Below, piece after piece: positions 26,024-35,278 of a stretch of 64,000 nt of DNA; within the stretch, counting starts at the first letter, position 1; every line of letters starts with the position of its first letter. Under the pieces are notes generated by a model that saw only the letters and a list, made by a program, of their open reading frames with translations, had not been told where the DNA came from and did no database searches. The translations under genes and the position numbers were made by a program. The DNA comes from Pirellulaceae bacterium (GTDB taxonomy: Bacteria; Planctomycetota; Planctomycetia; Pirellulales; Pirellulaceae). The stretch is taken from NCBI GenBank assembly GCA_020852965.1, contig JADYZV010000013.1, positions 1-64,000 on the forward strand, written 5' to 3'.

Positions 26024-27553
26024 ATGAAACTTATCGGAATCGCCATCTATCTGATTATTCTTTTGTTGATCGGCGTCTTTGCCTCCCGACAGATGAAGGA
26101 TCTGCGCGATTACTACGCGGGAGGCAAGCGTTTTGGGTTTTGGGCTGCATCATTTTCTTCGCGCGCTACGGGCGAATCAGCCTGGCTGTTGATCGGGTTG
26201 ACCGGTATGGGGGCCGCCGTCGGAGCGCAGGCTTTGTGGGTCGTGCTCGGGGAAGTCCTGGGTGTGGCCGCAGCCTGGATATTTCTGTGTAGGCGATTCA
26301 AACGACTAACCGATCGTTACGATTCCATCACCATCCCCGACTACTTGGAATCACGCCTGCGCGATACGAGTCAGCGCATACGCCTGGTGTCCGCATTCAC
26401 GCTCATGGTATTTGTGACGATTTATGTTAGTGCGCAAATCGATGCGATCGGAACGGCCTTCGAAGGTTTTCTCGGTTGGAACTATTATGTAGGCGCAATC
26501 GTGGGCTTCGCAGTCGTGTTGGTCTATATCGTCAGTGGTGGCTTTGTAGCAGTCGTTTGGTCCGATGTCTTCCAAGCTTGTTTGATGGTCTTGGGCTTAA
26601 TCGCTTTGCCCGTGTTTGGTCTGCTTGCGATCGGCGGCGTTGATCCGGCGGTTGCGCAAATCCGCGCACAAGACCCCCAATTGTTATCGTTGTGGGGACC
26701 GGAAGGCCAGAGTTGGAACAGCTTCTTCACGATTCTTGGTTTCCTGGCAATCGGGCTTGGTTTCCTGGGTTCGCCTCAAATATTTGTGCGATTTCTCTCC
26801 ATGCGATCGGAGAAGGAAATTCGCCCGGGCGCCATTGTGGCTGTGATTTGGACTCTGATGGCGACCTTGGGAGCCGTGCTTGTCGGCATAGTAGGTCGAG
26901 CGCTTCTCATGTCGCCTTCGCATTCCATGACCGACGAACTGGGGTCAGGTGGTCAACAAGTGCTACCGATGTTGGTCTCGGCTGCCGTTCCCGACTGGGG
27001 CGTTGGGCTGTACATCGCCATAGTGTTGGCGGCTATCATGTCGACCGTGGATTCGCTGTTGGTGCTCGCCTCAAGTGCGTTCGTTCGCGACTACTACCAA
27101 AAAGTCTTGCATCCTGAGATGTCCGACACGAAATTGCTCGGGCGAAGTCGCTTGGTAACATTTGTGCTGGCGGCGATTGCGCTGGGTATTGCGTTTTCAG
27201 TGGCCGCACTGATACCTGGTCGAACCGTGTTTTGGTTTGCTATCTTCGGCTGGTCGGGAATTTCGGCCACGTTTTGCCCAACCATGATATTGTCGCTCTA
27301 TTGGTCTCGACTTACCGCGCGTGGTGCGTTGGCCGCCATGCTAACAGGTTTTGCCAGCGTACCGTTCTTCAAGTTCATCGCGCCGCAGATTCCAGTAGTG
27401 GGCGATAGCTTTGGGTCTCTATCGGAATTGCCGCCGGCGTTTGTCATGTCGGGGATTGTGGCTGTGGTGGTCAGCCTGTCGGATCGTCAAGGAAAGATTG
27501 ACTGGTCTGGACTCGATGCGGAAATAGGCAATGCAAACAATTTGCAAGAGTAA
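26024..27553 (+). CDS. Sodium:solute symporter (SSS family, PutP-like)
   Basis: An integral membrane protein of about 509 residues and roughly 13 transmembrane helices in the sodium/solute symporter family. It begins with LIGIAIYLIILLLIGVFASR and carries the hallmark sequences YYAGGKRFGFWAASFSSRAT and GESAWLLIGLTGMG. The inner helices around SGGFVAVVWSDVFQACLMV and AIVLAAIMSTVDSLLVLASS match proline/pantothenate-type transporters. A GTG at 26012 gives four extra residues; the ATG at 26024 is preferred. With the regulator upstream and SSADH downstream it is likely the uptake system for the amine or amino acid that this locus degrades, perhaps GABA, proline or a polyamine conjugate. Confidence 0.88.
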   Translation: MKLIGIAIYLIILLLIGVFASRQMKDLRDYYAGGKRFGFWAASFSSRATGESAWLLIGLTGMGAAVGAQALWVVLGEVLGVAAAWIFLCRRFKRLTDRYDSITIPDYLESRLRDTSQRIRLVSAFTLMVFVTIYVSAQIDAIGTAFEGFLGWNYYVGAIVGFAVVLVYIVSGGFVAVVWSDVFQACLMVLGLIALPVFGLLAIGGVDPAVAQIRAQDPQLLSLWGPEGQSWNSFFTILGFLAIGLGFLGSPQIFVRFLSMRSEKEIRPGAIVAVIWTLMATLGAVLVGIVGRALLMSPSHSMTDELGSGGQQVLPMLVSAAVPDWGVGLYIAIVLAAIMSTVDSLLVLASSAFVRDYYQKVLHPEMSDTKLLGRSRLVTFVLAAIALGIAFSVAALIPGRTVFWFAIFGWSGISATFCPTMILSLYWSRLTARGALAAMLTGFASVPFFKFIAPQIPVVGDSFGSLSELPPAFVMSGIVAVVVSLSDRQGKIDWSGLDAEIGNANNLQE

Positions 27554-27669
27554 GATAGTTTTCAAAGACGGTAACGGAGCCTGATCTTGATTGGTGTTCT
27601 ATCTTTACTTGTAGCACTCACGCTTTCATTATTGATTACTAGCTTCGCTACAAAAACGAAAGAAACAAA

Positions 27670-29115
27670 ATGCTTGAGTCACCATTGTTAAACGATTCAC
27701 TCGGTTACATCGACGGAAAATGGTGTGCTGCCGATAGCGGGAAAACGATGCCGGTCACCAACCCTGCGACGGGTGAGACCATTGCCATCGTTCCCATCAT
27801 GGGCAAATCCGAAACGATCCGCGCTGTCGACGCGGCGGCTGCTGCACTGGCGACCCCTGCGTCGATCGAGCAGCGCAGTCACTGGCTCAGCCAGCTTGCC
27901 GATCTAATCACGCAGCACCGAGAGGAGCTGGGGCGGATCATCACTCACGAGCATGGCAAGCCGTGGAAGGAAGCTCAAGGCGAAGCCGATTACGCTGCGA
28001 GTTTCTTTCGTTTTTACTCGACGTGTATCGAACACTTGCGGCCAAAGAAGTTGCCGGACCGGCCAAGGAACCACCGTTGGACGGTCTACTATCGGCCTGC
28101 CGGAGTCGCCGCGCTGGTGACCCCGTGGAATTTCCCACTAGCCATGCTGGCCAAGAAATTCTCAGCGGCATTGGCGGCGGACTGCTGCTGCGTTATCAAG
28201 CCCTCGTCGAAAACACCATTGTCGATGGTGGCACTATTTACTTTGCTGGAGCAATTAAAACTGCCTGCCGGGAAGGCAAATTTGGTGCTTGGCCCAGCAG
28301 GTGAAATTAGTGATGTCCTTTGCGAACATCCGGCCGTGCGCGTGATCAGCTTTACCGGATCGACGCCTGTGGGCAAAAAACTGATGGCTGCCACAGCGCC
28401 ACACTTGAAGCGTCTGTCTTTGGAACTAGGAGGAAATGCGCCCTTCATTGTGTTCGATGACGCGGATATCGACCAAGCCGTCGAACAGTTGATGGCCAAT
28501 AAATTCCGAGGCGCTGGACAAACCTGCGTGTGTGCCAATCGAATTTACGTGCAAACCAGTATCGCGCAAGAGTTCTCGCAAAAGCTTGCCACGCGGGCCA
28601 ATGCACTGAAGGTCGGAAATGGTATGGATGAAGGGACCGAGATGGGACCGCTCATCGATAGCCATGCGGTTGAAAAAGTTCAGCGACATGTCACTGATGC
28701 CATTGCCAAAGGTGCGCAGCGAATTGCAGGTAGCGAATCTACAACAGCGAAATCGCAGACAGGCAATTTCTTTGCTCCAACTGTACTGCGCGGTGTGACG
28801 GCCGACATGGAATGCGTTCAAGACGAGACGTTTGGTCCACTGGCACCTATCATTGAATTCACCGACGAGGATGAAGTGGTTGCAGCAGCCAACTCGACTG
28901 AGTACGGACTGGCCGCCTACGTCTTCACCAAGAGCGACGCTCGCGCCGAGCGAGTGATTTCGCGGCTGAGTTTCGGTCACGTAGGGCACAACACGGGCTC
29001 CGGTCCCACTGCGGAAGCTCCCTTTGGCGGCATGAAGCACTCGGGATTCGGCAGAGAAGGCGGAGTGGAAGGGCTGCACGACTTCATTGAAGCTCAGTCC
29101 GTTCCACGGCCCTAG
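27670..29115 (+). CDS. gabD: Succinate-semialdehyde dehydrogenase-like aldehyde dehydrogenase
   Basis: A 481-residue NAD(P)-dependent aldehyde dehydrogenase with the succinate-semialdehyde dehydrogenase signature. It would oxidise succinic (or a related omega-carboxylic) semialdehyde to the acid feeding the TCA cycle. Motifs are the N-terminal YIDGKWCAADSGKTMPVTNP, the cofactor segment VTPWNFPLAMLAKKFSAALA, the general base Glu in LSLELGGNAPFIV and the nucleophile in GQTCVCANRIYV, which is the form typical of GabD. The C-terminal EAPFGGMKHSGFGREGG is also diagnostic. It lies 116 bases after the symporter on the rightward arm and complements the aminotransferase of the leftward arm. Confidence 0.92.
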   Translation: MLESPLLNDSLGYIDGKWCAADSGKTMPVTNPATGETIAIVPIMGKSETIRAVDAAAAALATPASIEQRSHWLSQLADLITQHREELGRIITHEHGKPWKEAQGEADYAASFFRFYSTCIEHLRPKKLPDRPRNHRWTVYYRPAGVAALVTPWNFPLAMLAKKFSAALAADCCCVIKPSSKTPLSMVALFTLLEQLKLPAGKANLVLGPAGEISDVLCEHPAVRVISFTGSTPVGKKLMAATAPHLKRLSLELGGNAPFIVFDDADIDQAVEQLMANKFRGAGQTCVCANRIYVQTSIAQEFSQKLATRANALKVGNGMDEGTEMGPLIDSHAVEKVQRHVTDAIAKGAQRIAGSESTTAKSQTGNFFAPTVLRGVTADMECVQDETFGPLAPIIEFTDEDEVVAAANSTEYGLAAYVFTKSDARAERVISRLSFGHVGHNTGSGPTAEAPFGGMKHSGFGREGGVEGLHDFIEAQSVPRP

Positions 29116-29118
29116 TTT

Positions 29119-29574
29119 CTACTCTGGATTGTCGAGCAGATCTTGTAGACGCGCGGCCAGGGTGGCTGGGAATCGCTGGGGCCATGAAACATCAATCAGC
29201 CCTACACCTATCATGTCCCTTCAGTGAACCTTATCCTTATCGCGATACGATGTTAACTTCATTTCCACCAACGTCTCTAACGAAAGAATGCGAAAGTGCT
29301 CGCCCGAGTCGACGTCATTGACACTGGGAGTTTTCACTGCATTGTTGGGTTTAACTTTTTCATTGGCATAAATGACATCTACTGCTGAACTCGGTTTCGC
29401 ATTTGGGCTGTCTAGGAAAAATGGAGCTCCCATCGACTCGCCAAAGAAAAAGCCTGCCTGCTGTAGGACATCTTTAACCCAGGGCATGTCTTTCCGGCGC
29501 AGCAAGATATCTACATCTTTGGTAAACCGTACCGCGCCATCGTCAACACGTCCCACCCATTCTGCGACTGAAAC
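29119..29574 (-). pseudogene. Broken nucleotidyltransferase-like gene (5'-truncated, internal stop)
   Basis: On the minus strand the frame reads SVAEWVGRVDDG, RFTKDVDILLRR and VEMKLTSYRDKDKVH, the pattern of nucleotidyltransferase-superfamily proteins, with the G-S-type N-terminus expected about 20-40 residues earlier missing. A TAG at 29575-29577 precedes the first family-like residues. A TGA at 29221-29223 cuts the frame after KDKVH. Beyond it the same frame continues with RDMIGVGLIDVSWPQRFPAT and ARLQDLLDNPE before a TAG at 29119-29121, exactly what the family C-terminus should look like. A single change (TTA to TGA) would explain the internal stop. The sense of the gene is thus lost at two places. 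A minimal intact frame would be 29221-29556. Confidence 0.75.
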
Positions 29575-29671
29575 CTAGAATTGCTTGGACTAAAACTTTT
29601 GTTTGCAAATCCAAGATATAATGGCCCTAGTGACCTTTGCCGCTTCGTTGTTATCCTGGCATCTTAATACC

Positions 29672-30484
29672 GTGACTACTTCTCCATTCCCCGGCATGGA
29701 CCCATACCTTGAAAGAAACCCGCAGTGGGCCGTCTTTCATGGTTGGTTCATTCGTAAGCTAGCCGAACAATCGATGGGGCCTGCTCGCGAGCTTGGGTGT
29801 ACGATCGATGTCGAGCGGAGTGTCTATGGTCGCGAGACCACTGGCGAATTAGTGCTATATGGTGAACCTGACGTTTTGCTCATCCGCGATGACTTCCCTG
29901 ACAAACGACCATCGGATAACGTCGGCGTAGCGCTGGCGCAACCGCAGGCGATTCATGAAGTGCTGTTGGCCGAGGAGGAATTGGAACCACACAAACAGGA
30001 GTATATAGTAGTCCGCGCCGAGGGGACGTGGGCACCGGTACTGGCTATCGTCGAACTATTGAGCTTTGCCAATAAGCAGGGAACCTACGCCAAGAAATAC
30101 CGCGAGAAGCGGGCGCGTTGCTTGGCCTCGGGTACGCATTTCATGGAGATCGACTTTCTGCGAGCAGGCGAGAATCGATCGAGGGACTTATTTCCCGAGT
30201 TACCCAAGACACCCTACTTTATTTACGTCGCACGCAAGCATGGGATGGCGCGGCTCGATGAAGGATATCCTCTCACGTTGCAGGAGCCGCTGCCGATCGT
30301 AGGACTACCACTCGGGACCGGTCGTCCCGATTTACCAATGGACTTGGCCAGCGCGTTTCGTTCGGCCTACGAACTCGGCTATCGAGGCAATTGGTTGCAC
30401 TACGATGCACCCGTTCCGCAGCCAACTCTGGACGCCGCCGATCAAGATTGGGTCATCGAGACGATTCAACACAGGACGAGCTAG
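29672..30484 (+). CDS. DUF4058 family protein
   Basis: A protein of about 270 residues in the DUF4058 family, found in cyanobacteria and planctomycetes and of unknown function. The diagnostic N-terminus SPFPGMDPYLE is present, then VDVERSVYGRE, YGEPDVLLI and the nuclease-like stretch VLAIVELLSFANKQG with YREKRARCLASGTHFMEIDF. The latter resembles the acidic/Lys pattern of restriction-endonuclease-fold proteins, though no activity is established. The frame is open upstream to TTG 29603 with ATG 29621 as another option; I choose GTG 29672 because family members begin just before SPFPGMDPY. No clear ribosome-binding site decides this. It follows a broken gene in a small accessory-looking pocket. 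Confidence 0.8.
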   Translation: MTTSPFPGMDPYLERNPQWAVFHGWFIRKLAEQSMGPARELGCTIDVERSVYGRETTGELVLYGEPDVLLIRDDFPDKRPSDNVGVALAQPQAIHEVLLAEEELEPHKQEYIVVRAEGTWAPVLAIVELLSFANKQGTYAKKYREKRARCLASGTHFMEIDFLRAGENRSRDLFPELPKTPYFIYVARKHGMARLDEGYPLTLQEPLPIVGLPLGTGRPDLPMDLASAFRSAYELGYRGNWLHYDAPVPQPTLDAADQDWVIETIQHRTS

Positions 30485-30549
30485 CCCGTCGATGTTACTT
30501 GGTTAGCTCAAGGACCAATCTAAGGCCGCATGAGGCTAGAATCGTAAAC

Positions 30550-31773
30550 CTACCTTGGTGACTCTAGTTTGGATTTCCTTCGATGGCGGCCAGCCATGGC
30601 AAGACTACTGACAACGATGGCGACTGCGGGGTAGGCAATGCCAGGGAGCCGAGCGGGCGTCTGCTCCAGCAGTGGGGCTGATAGCGAGACATGCTCCGCC
30701 GCAATGGCAGCCAGGATCGTGTCCCGAACAGAATTCGGTTGGGGCTGGATGTCGCCACTGGCGATCAGTCCAACGCTACGATGCAGGCCGACGGTCGCGT
30801 CGAGCACCACGTCGACTATTGAAGGAGTCAGCTCTTGTAAATTCGAGGGAAGATTGCTCGTGCATTGGATGTCGTCGATTAGGCCAGTCGAATTACCGAA
30901 CCAGTTCGCAATCGCCAGGTCGACCGCGTGTCTGTTCTTCAGAATTTCGTTGTCTATATCATTTGCGGCTGAGCGAAGTGCCTGCAATGCAGCATGATCC
31001 AATTCCCAAGGTTTCTCCGCTGGGGAGGCTGTACCTTCCTTGAATTCATGCTGCAGCGTGGGAAGACTATCAATTAAGCCCCCAAGGCTTTCCCTATTCT
31101 GGTCTATTGCGTGGGCGTTGGTTTCCAGTGGACGATTGAGTTGCTCGTATCTAGGGTTCTCGATCGAAAAGACTTGAGTCGCCGAGTCGTTGTTCATTAC
31201 TACATCAACCGGCGCAGACTCGCCTTGTACACTCGTTCGCTCAAGGGCGCTTTGTTCTTGGACATTCTCTGTTGCGATCGTCGCCGCCGGCGGCAAGACT
31301 GTCGAATTGCCGAGCATCAAATCCCGTCCAGTTCGGGAATTGCTGCCCATGGTTGGTGGACCATTGTCGCTAGCACTAACACCTGTGGTGATTGATGGCC
31401 TGAAGACAAAAGTAAATTGCATGGGTGGATCGGCAGGTTTTGGTTGACGCAGTGCAACGACTGGGCGAAGTGGATCGTTGCGCATTGGATCTATCATTGG
31501 TTGAGGGGTCGGCGTTGGTGTCTGTTGGGCCGAATCCAGTGATTGGTGACGCTGGGCGTCTTGACGTGGGTCGATTCGCGGTTGGAAGTGCTGAGCACTT
31601 GCGTCTGTTTGCCCTGCAACGGCTGCCGAGTGCGCAGATCGATTCTCGGTGGTAGCACGATCACAAGAATGGCTATCGAGGGTCGTCGATTGCTCAAATA
31701 CTCCTGCGGCGAGCAAACAACGAGACTCGAGTTGTTCTAACAGCAGTGCTCTTGAAATGATGGGTTTGCTCAT
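30550..31773 (-). CDS. LEPR-XLL-type leader protein with C-terminal membrane segment
   Basis: A 407-residue protein with no recognised catalytic domain. The N-terminus RALLLEQLESRCLLAAGVF matches the planctomycete LEPR-XLL-type leader, a short motif at the start of many large exported surface proteins. The body is low in structure, Ser/Thr/Gln-rich and acidic (residues about 40-230), followed by a helical part (WELDHAALQALRSAANDIDN). Near the C-terminus a hydrophobic segment (GIAYPAVAIVVSSLAMAG) is followed by the basic tail RHRRKSK, as in a sorting or anchor signal. The ATG overlaps the stop of the upstream kinase gene (ATGA), so it is translationally coupled and may be the kinase's partner or surface target. 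The exact function is unknown. Confidence 0.75.
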   Translation of the reverse strand: MSKPIISRALLLEQLESRCLLAAGVFEQSTTLDSHSCDRATTENRSAHSAAVAGQTDASAQHFQPRIDPRQDAQRHQSLDSAQQTPTPTPQPMIDPMRNDPLRPVVALRQPKPADPPMQFTFVFRPSITTGVSASDNGPPTMGSNSRTGRDLMLGNSTVLPPAATIATENVQEQSALERTSVQGESAPVDVVMNNDSATQVFSIENPRYEQLNRPLETNAHAIDQNRESLGGLIDSLPTLQHEFKEGTASPAEKPWELDHAALQALRSAANDIDNEILKNRHAVDLAIANWFGNSTGLIDDIQCTSNLPSNLQELTPSIVDVVLDATVGLHRSVGLIASGDIQPQPNSVRDTILAAIAAEHVSLSAPLLEQTPARLPGIAYPAVAIVVSSLAMAGRHRRKSKLESPR

Positions 31774-34391
31774 GAGCCAGCCCTACGGTTGTTCGAGAAT
31801 GTTGTGGCGACAGTCTCGTAGTTTTCTTGATGTTTCTTCAGATATTGGCGATAGCGTTTGACCTCTGGGGCGAGCCGAACTGCGGTCGATTGGTGCTCAA
31901 CGGCTTCCTGGTAAGCGTCGCTAGCGGCTTGCGGATCGCCAAGCTGTTGACACAGAAAGCCCAGATTGTTTAGCACTCCACCGAGCATGCTCTGTGTTTC
32001 AGCATCGTCAGCGAACCTGGTGGCGAGAGGGCGACCGATTACAAGGGCTTGGTCAAACGCGGTTTGCGCCGCTGCAAGTTCGTGAGTTTTGGAAAGTGAC
32101 AGCCCGAGGTGATTATAGCTAAGCACGAGGTCGCGGCGATAAGTGGGCTGGTCGGGCCAACGCGCGAGCAATTGTCTTCCGATCTCAATAGCGCGTCGGA
32201 ACGTGTCGACAGCGGAAGTGTTCTGACTGGCGGCTGACTGCGCAGCGCCGAGCGTGTTGAGAGTAACGATGGTTTGAGTAGCAAGTTTAGCATTGCTGGG
32301 CTGTGCTTCGAGTGAGTCCAATTGGCCCGATAGCGCAAGAAGAGCGTACTCGACAGCTCGTTCCGGAGATGTGGTGGTCAGCAGCCCGCTGAGATTTGCA
32401 TAGACAGCCGCTAGTTGTTGCTGTGCTTGCGCATGCGGGGTTTCATCGTCTTCGCTTAGCAACCTGATCGCTTTAAGGAAAGTTTGCTCGGCTTCTGCAA
32501 TGGCCTCCGTCTGCGTGAGTAGCAAGCCGAGATTGTTGAGCGTGGTTCCCAGGGCAAGCTTGGCAGCCTGCTTATCATCGCCATCAGCACTGCCCTGAAC
32601 GACTTTCTCTTGCATCAAGCTGGCTCGCGCAAAGTAGCGCGCCGCGTCCTCAAGTTTCCCGACTCGCACGAGAGCTTGTGCCAGGTTATTTTGACTGGTC
32701 GACCAGTTTAGCGAGATAGAATCGCTCACGTTGGGTTGGTTGGCAAGTTCAGAATAGATGGATTCGCAGCGAGTCAGAGAAGCGATGGCTTTGTCGCTAT
32801 CTCCTAGCTCGGATTGTAGCGCGCCTGCTTTACCCAGTGTGATGGCCAGGTCCTCACGCAACTTGGGATCGTTTTTGACTTCGGCAGCAAATCTCTCGTA
32901 GTAGTCGAGCGTTTCAGTCAAGAGTTGTCGACGAACCGAATCCGCAGCGGGGATGCCTGACAACAATTCTGCCGTTTGTGCACCGAGTCGGTCGACGGCG
33001 TCGCGGGCGAGCTTTTCGCCGCGAGTTGCTCGAGCCGCGCTGGCATCGGAGCTCTGTTTGGCAACTGCCAGATTGGCGTTGTAGACGGCAAGTCCAACAA
33101 ACCCCAATGCGACAATCAAGGCGCCGGTGAAAACGACGCTACGATGCTTGGATGCGAAACGACCGATGCGATCCGCGATGGTAGCAGGGCGGGCTTGCGT
33201 TGGTTCGCCATGGAGTACGCGGTTCAAATCGTCCGAGAATTCTTCGGCGGTACTGTAACGTCCTTCACGCGATTTCGACATCGCCTTGGATATAACTGTT
33301 TCAAGGTCGCGTGGCAGATCGGGGCAAGTCCTACGAATCTGTTGAACTTCCTGTTCATCGATCTTCTTTAGTATGCTGGCAGCGTCGTCGCCATCATGGG
33401 CCGGGCGTAAGGTGAGCATTTCATAGAGTGTCGCGGCAAGCGAGTAGACATCGGCTCGACCATCAATAAGCGAGTTTTGACCGCGCGCCTGTTCAGGACT
33501 CATGTAACGCATCGTGCCGATAACGTCACCCGATCGCGTTAGGGAGAGTTCTGTCTGGCAGCGGGCTAGGCCAAAATCGGTGATCCAGATTTTACTGGCA
33601 TGGTCGAGCATGAGGTTTGAGGGTTTGACGTCTCGATGCACGACACCCGCTTCATGGGCCGCATGAAGAGCGTCTGCGATCGTTGCACCCCAGGCCACGA
33701 TGTCCCGCCACGATTGGGTTCCAGCAAAGTTGCTGTCAGGCTCAGCCGTGTGGTAGTTAGAGTTCGACTTAGCCTGCCTGCTGCCTTGGCCACGGCGCGG
33801 CGGGTTGGCAGATGGCAGAGCATGTCGGCGACTTCGAATCCAGGCATCTATGGACATGCCGTCGATGAATTGCATGGCAAAGAAGTGGATGCCTTGTTCA
33901 AATCCTACGCTATAGACTGGGACAATATTTGCATGCTGCAGCAGTCCCGCCGCGTGGGCTTCGTTTTGGAATCTTGCAATTTGATGTGCATCGAGCATCG
34001 AAGCCAGCGGCAAGAGCTTGATCGCCACTCGTCGGTTCAGCGACGCCTGGTGCGCTTCGTAGACGACTCCCATACCGCCGCGGCCAATTTCGTTTAGCAG
34101 GGTGAAATCCCCCAACCGCTGCCGAGTGCCTTCAGTTTTGGTTGGACCATACTGCTGATTGAGAGGACGTGGCAGCTTGACTAGCAGATTCAACTTGTCG
34201 AGATAGAGCTCCAGTACATCTGCTAGGTCGGGGTGTTCGTTTTGGAGTTGAGTGATTTCACAGGCTTCCCCTCGCTCCATTTCACACAAGTACTCGTCAA
34301 GCACGGCGGCAAGTCGCGTTTGCTGTTCTTCAGAGAGCAGCAACAATTCGGCTAACTCGAGACTTTCGTCGACGTCGATTTGCTCAAACAT
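31770..34391 (-). CDS. Ser/Thr protein kinase with transmembrane helix and TPR domain
   Basis: An 873-residue PknB-type kinase. An acidic N-terminal helix region (residues 1-75) precedes the kinase domain: ATP loop EIGRGGMGVVYE (103-108 core), catalytic Lys125 in VAIKLL, HRDVKPSN, DFGLA and MSPEQARG. A Ser/Arg-rich insert (about residues 210-245) interrupts the domain. A membrane helix (VVFTGALIVALGFVGLAVY) separates it from a large extracytoplasmic TPR array of some 390 residues. The GTG at 34418 extends the frame; the ATG at 34389-34391 is preferred. It lies between an ECF sigma factor gene (64 bases upstream) and the LEPR-type gene with which it overlaps by four bases. Confidence 0.92.
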   Translation of the reverse strand: MFEQIDVDESLELAELLLLSEEQQTRLAAVLDEYLCEMERGEACEITQLQNEHPDLADVLELYLDKLNLLVKLPRPLNQQYGPTKTEGTRQRLGDFTLLNEIGRGGMGVVYEAHQASLNRRVAIKLLPLASMLDAHQIARFQNEAHAAGLLQHANIVPVYSVGFEQGIHFFAMQFIDGMSIDAWIRSRRHALPSANPPRRGQGSRQAKSNSNYHTAEPDSNFAGTQSWRDIVAWGATIADALHAAHEAGVVHRDVKPSNLMLDHASKIWITDFGLARCQTELSLTRSGDVIGTMRYMSPEQARGQNSLIDGRADVYSLAATLYEMLTLRPAHDGDDAASILKKIDEQEVQQIRRTCPDLPRDLETVISKAMSKSREGRYSTAEEFSDDLNRVLHGEPTQARPATIADRIGRFASKHRSVVFTGALIVALGFVGLAVYNANLAVAKQSSDASAARATRGEKLARDAVDRLGAQTAELLSGIPAADSVRRQLLTETLDYYERFAAEVKNDPKLREDLAITLGKAGALQSELGDSDKAIASLTRCESIYSELANQPNVSDSISLNWSTSQNNLAQALVRVGKLEDAARYFARASLMQEKVVQGSADGDDKQAAKLALGTTLNNLGLLLTQTEAIAEAEQTFLKAIRLLSEDDETPHAQAQQQLAAVYANLSGLLTTTSPERAVEYALLALSGQLDSLEAQPSNAKLATQTIVTLNTLGAAQSAASQNTSAVDTFRRAIEIGRQLLARWPDQPTYRRDLVLSYNHLGLSLSKTHELAAAQTAFDQALVIGRPLATRFADDAETQSMLGGVLNNLGFLCQQLGDPQAASDAYQEAVEHQSTAVRLAPEVKRYRQYLKKHQENYETVATTFSNNRRAGS

Positions 34392-34454
34392 TTGGGTATC
34401 CCAAAGTAGCACGCACACTCCGCTGTGTGGTGGCCCAATGATCAGTGCTTACTA

Positions 34455-35111
34455 CTATTCTACATGAGGTTTGAACGCCTGCAGGGCTCGCAACCATAAC
34501 ATGCGTGCCGCTCCTGCCGATCTCCCCATTTGCTCCCCAATTTCCTCGAATGAAAGGCTTTGCAGGATGCGTAAAGTAATCACTTCACGATACTGAGGGG
34601 GCAATTTACTGAGCTGATTTGCCATTCCGACGGAGTCTTCACGGGCTTGTATGGCCGCGCTGGGGGAGTCGCCGCGTGCAGGTAAGAGGTTCGCCAGCCT
34701 GCAGGCGGATTCTTCGAGTTGCCTAGTAACTTCGTCGATGGAAACTTCACGACGGATGTCGCGCTTGCCCGCTTTGACGTGGCGGGCCACGGTGCGGTGT
34801 AGCGTGTTGATCAGAATCTGACGCAGCCAGCACAGAAGCTCCCCTTGACTTTGACCCCGGAAATCGCCGAAGTCGCGATGGGCTGCCAACATCGCCTCTT
34901 GGACCAAGTCGCTCGGACTTACCCGCCGCTGAATTCTACGATCCAAACCAGTTGTGGCTAGAATCGTAAGGTAGTTGACGTACCACTCCAGTAACCTTCC
35001 CAGCGCAGACATATTGCCTGAGCGAGCTTCGCTAAGCAGTTGCTGAAACTCGGTACTCCGGTTGTTTTGATCCATCGGAGGCAGAGAACTAGCTGAATTG
35101 GATGCAAGCAT
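34455..35111 (-). CDS. ECF-type RNA polymerase sigma factor
   Basis: A sigma factor of about 218 residues with region 2 (SALGRLLEWYVNYLTILATT, VSPSDLVQEAMLAAHRDFGD and WLRQILINTLHRTVARHVKA) and region 4 (LSKLPPQYREVITLRILQSL, SFEEIGEQMGRSAGAARMLW). It resembles the planctomycete ECF groups that are encoded beside Ser/Thr kinases and are probably controlled by kinase activity rather than by a classical anti-sigma factor. The ORF extends to 35138, with ATG codons at 35111 and 35075 also available. I take the ATG at 35109-35111, which keeps region 2 complete. The kinase follows after 64 bases, and no anti-sigma gene is seen. Confidence 0.9.
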   Translation of the reverse strand: MLASNSASSLPPMDQNNRSTEFQQLLSEARSGNMSALGRLLEWYVNYLTILATTGLDRRIQRRVSPSDLVQEAMLAAHRDFGDFRGQSQGELLCWLRQILINTLHRTVARHVKAGKRDIRREVSIDEVTRQLEESACRLANLLPARGDSPSAAIQAREDSVGMANQLSKLPPQYREVITLRILQSLSFEEIGEQMGRSAGAARMLWLRALQAFKPHVE

Positions 35112-35278
35112 GGTCAATTCCAAGAATGTAGCCGACACAATAGTTGCAAATGCATCGCCAAACCGCCACAGTTGCTATTGTAGCAGGTTTGCTGCATTTG
35201 ACGTATTGCCAAGGGAATAACAACAGCTATTTCACGAGACATATAGTGGTCTGTCAGGGTTAAGACTCAGGGTTGATG

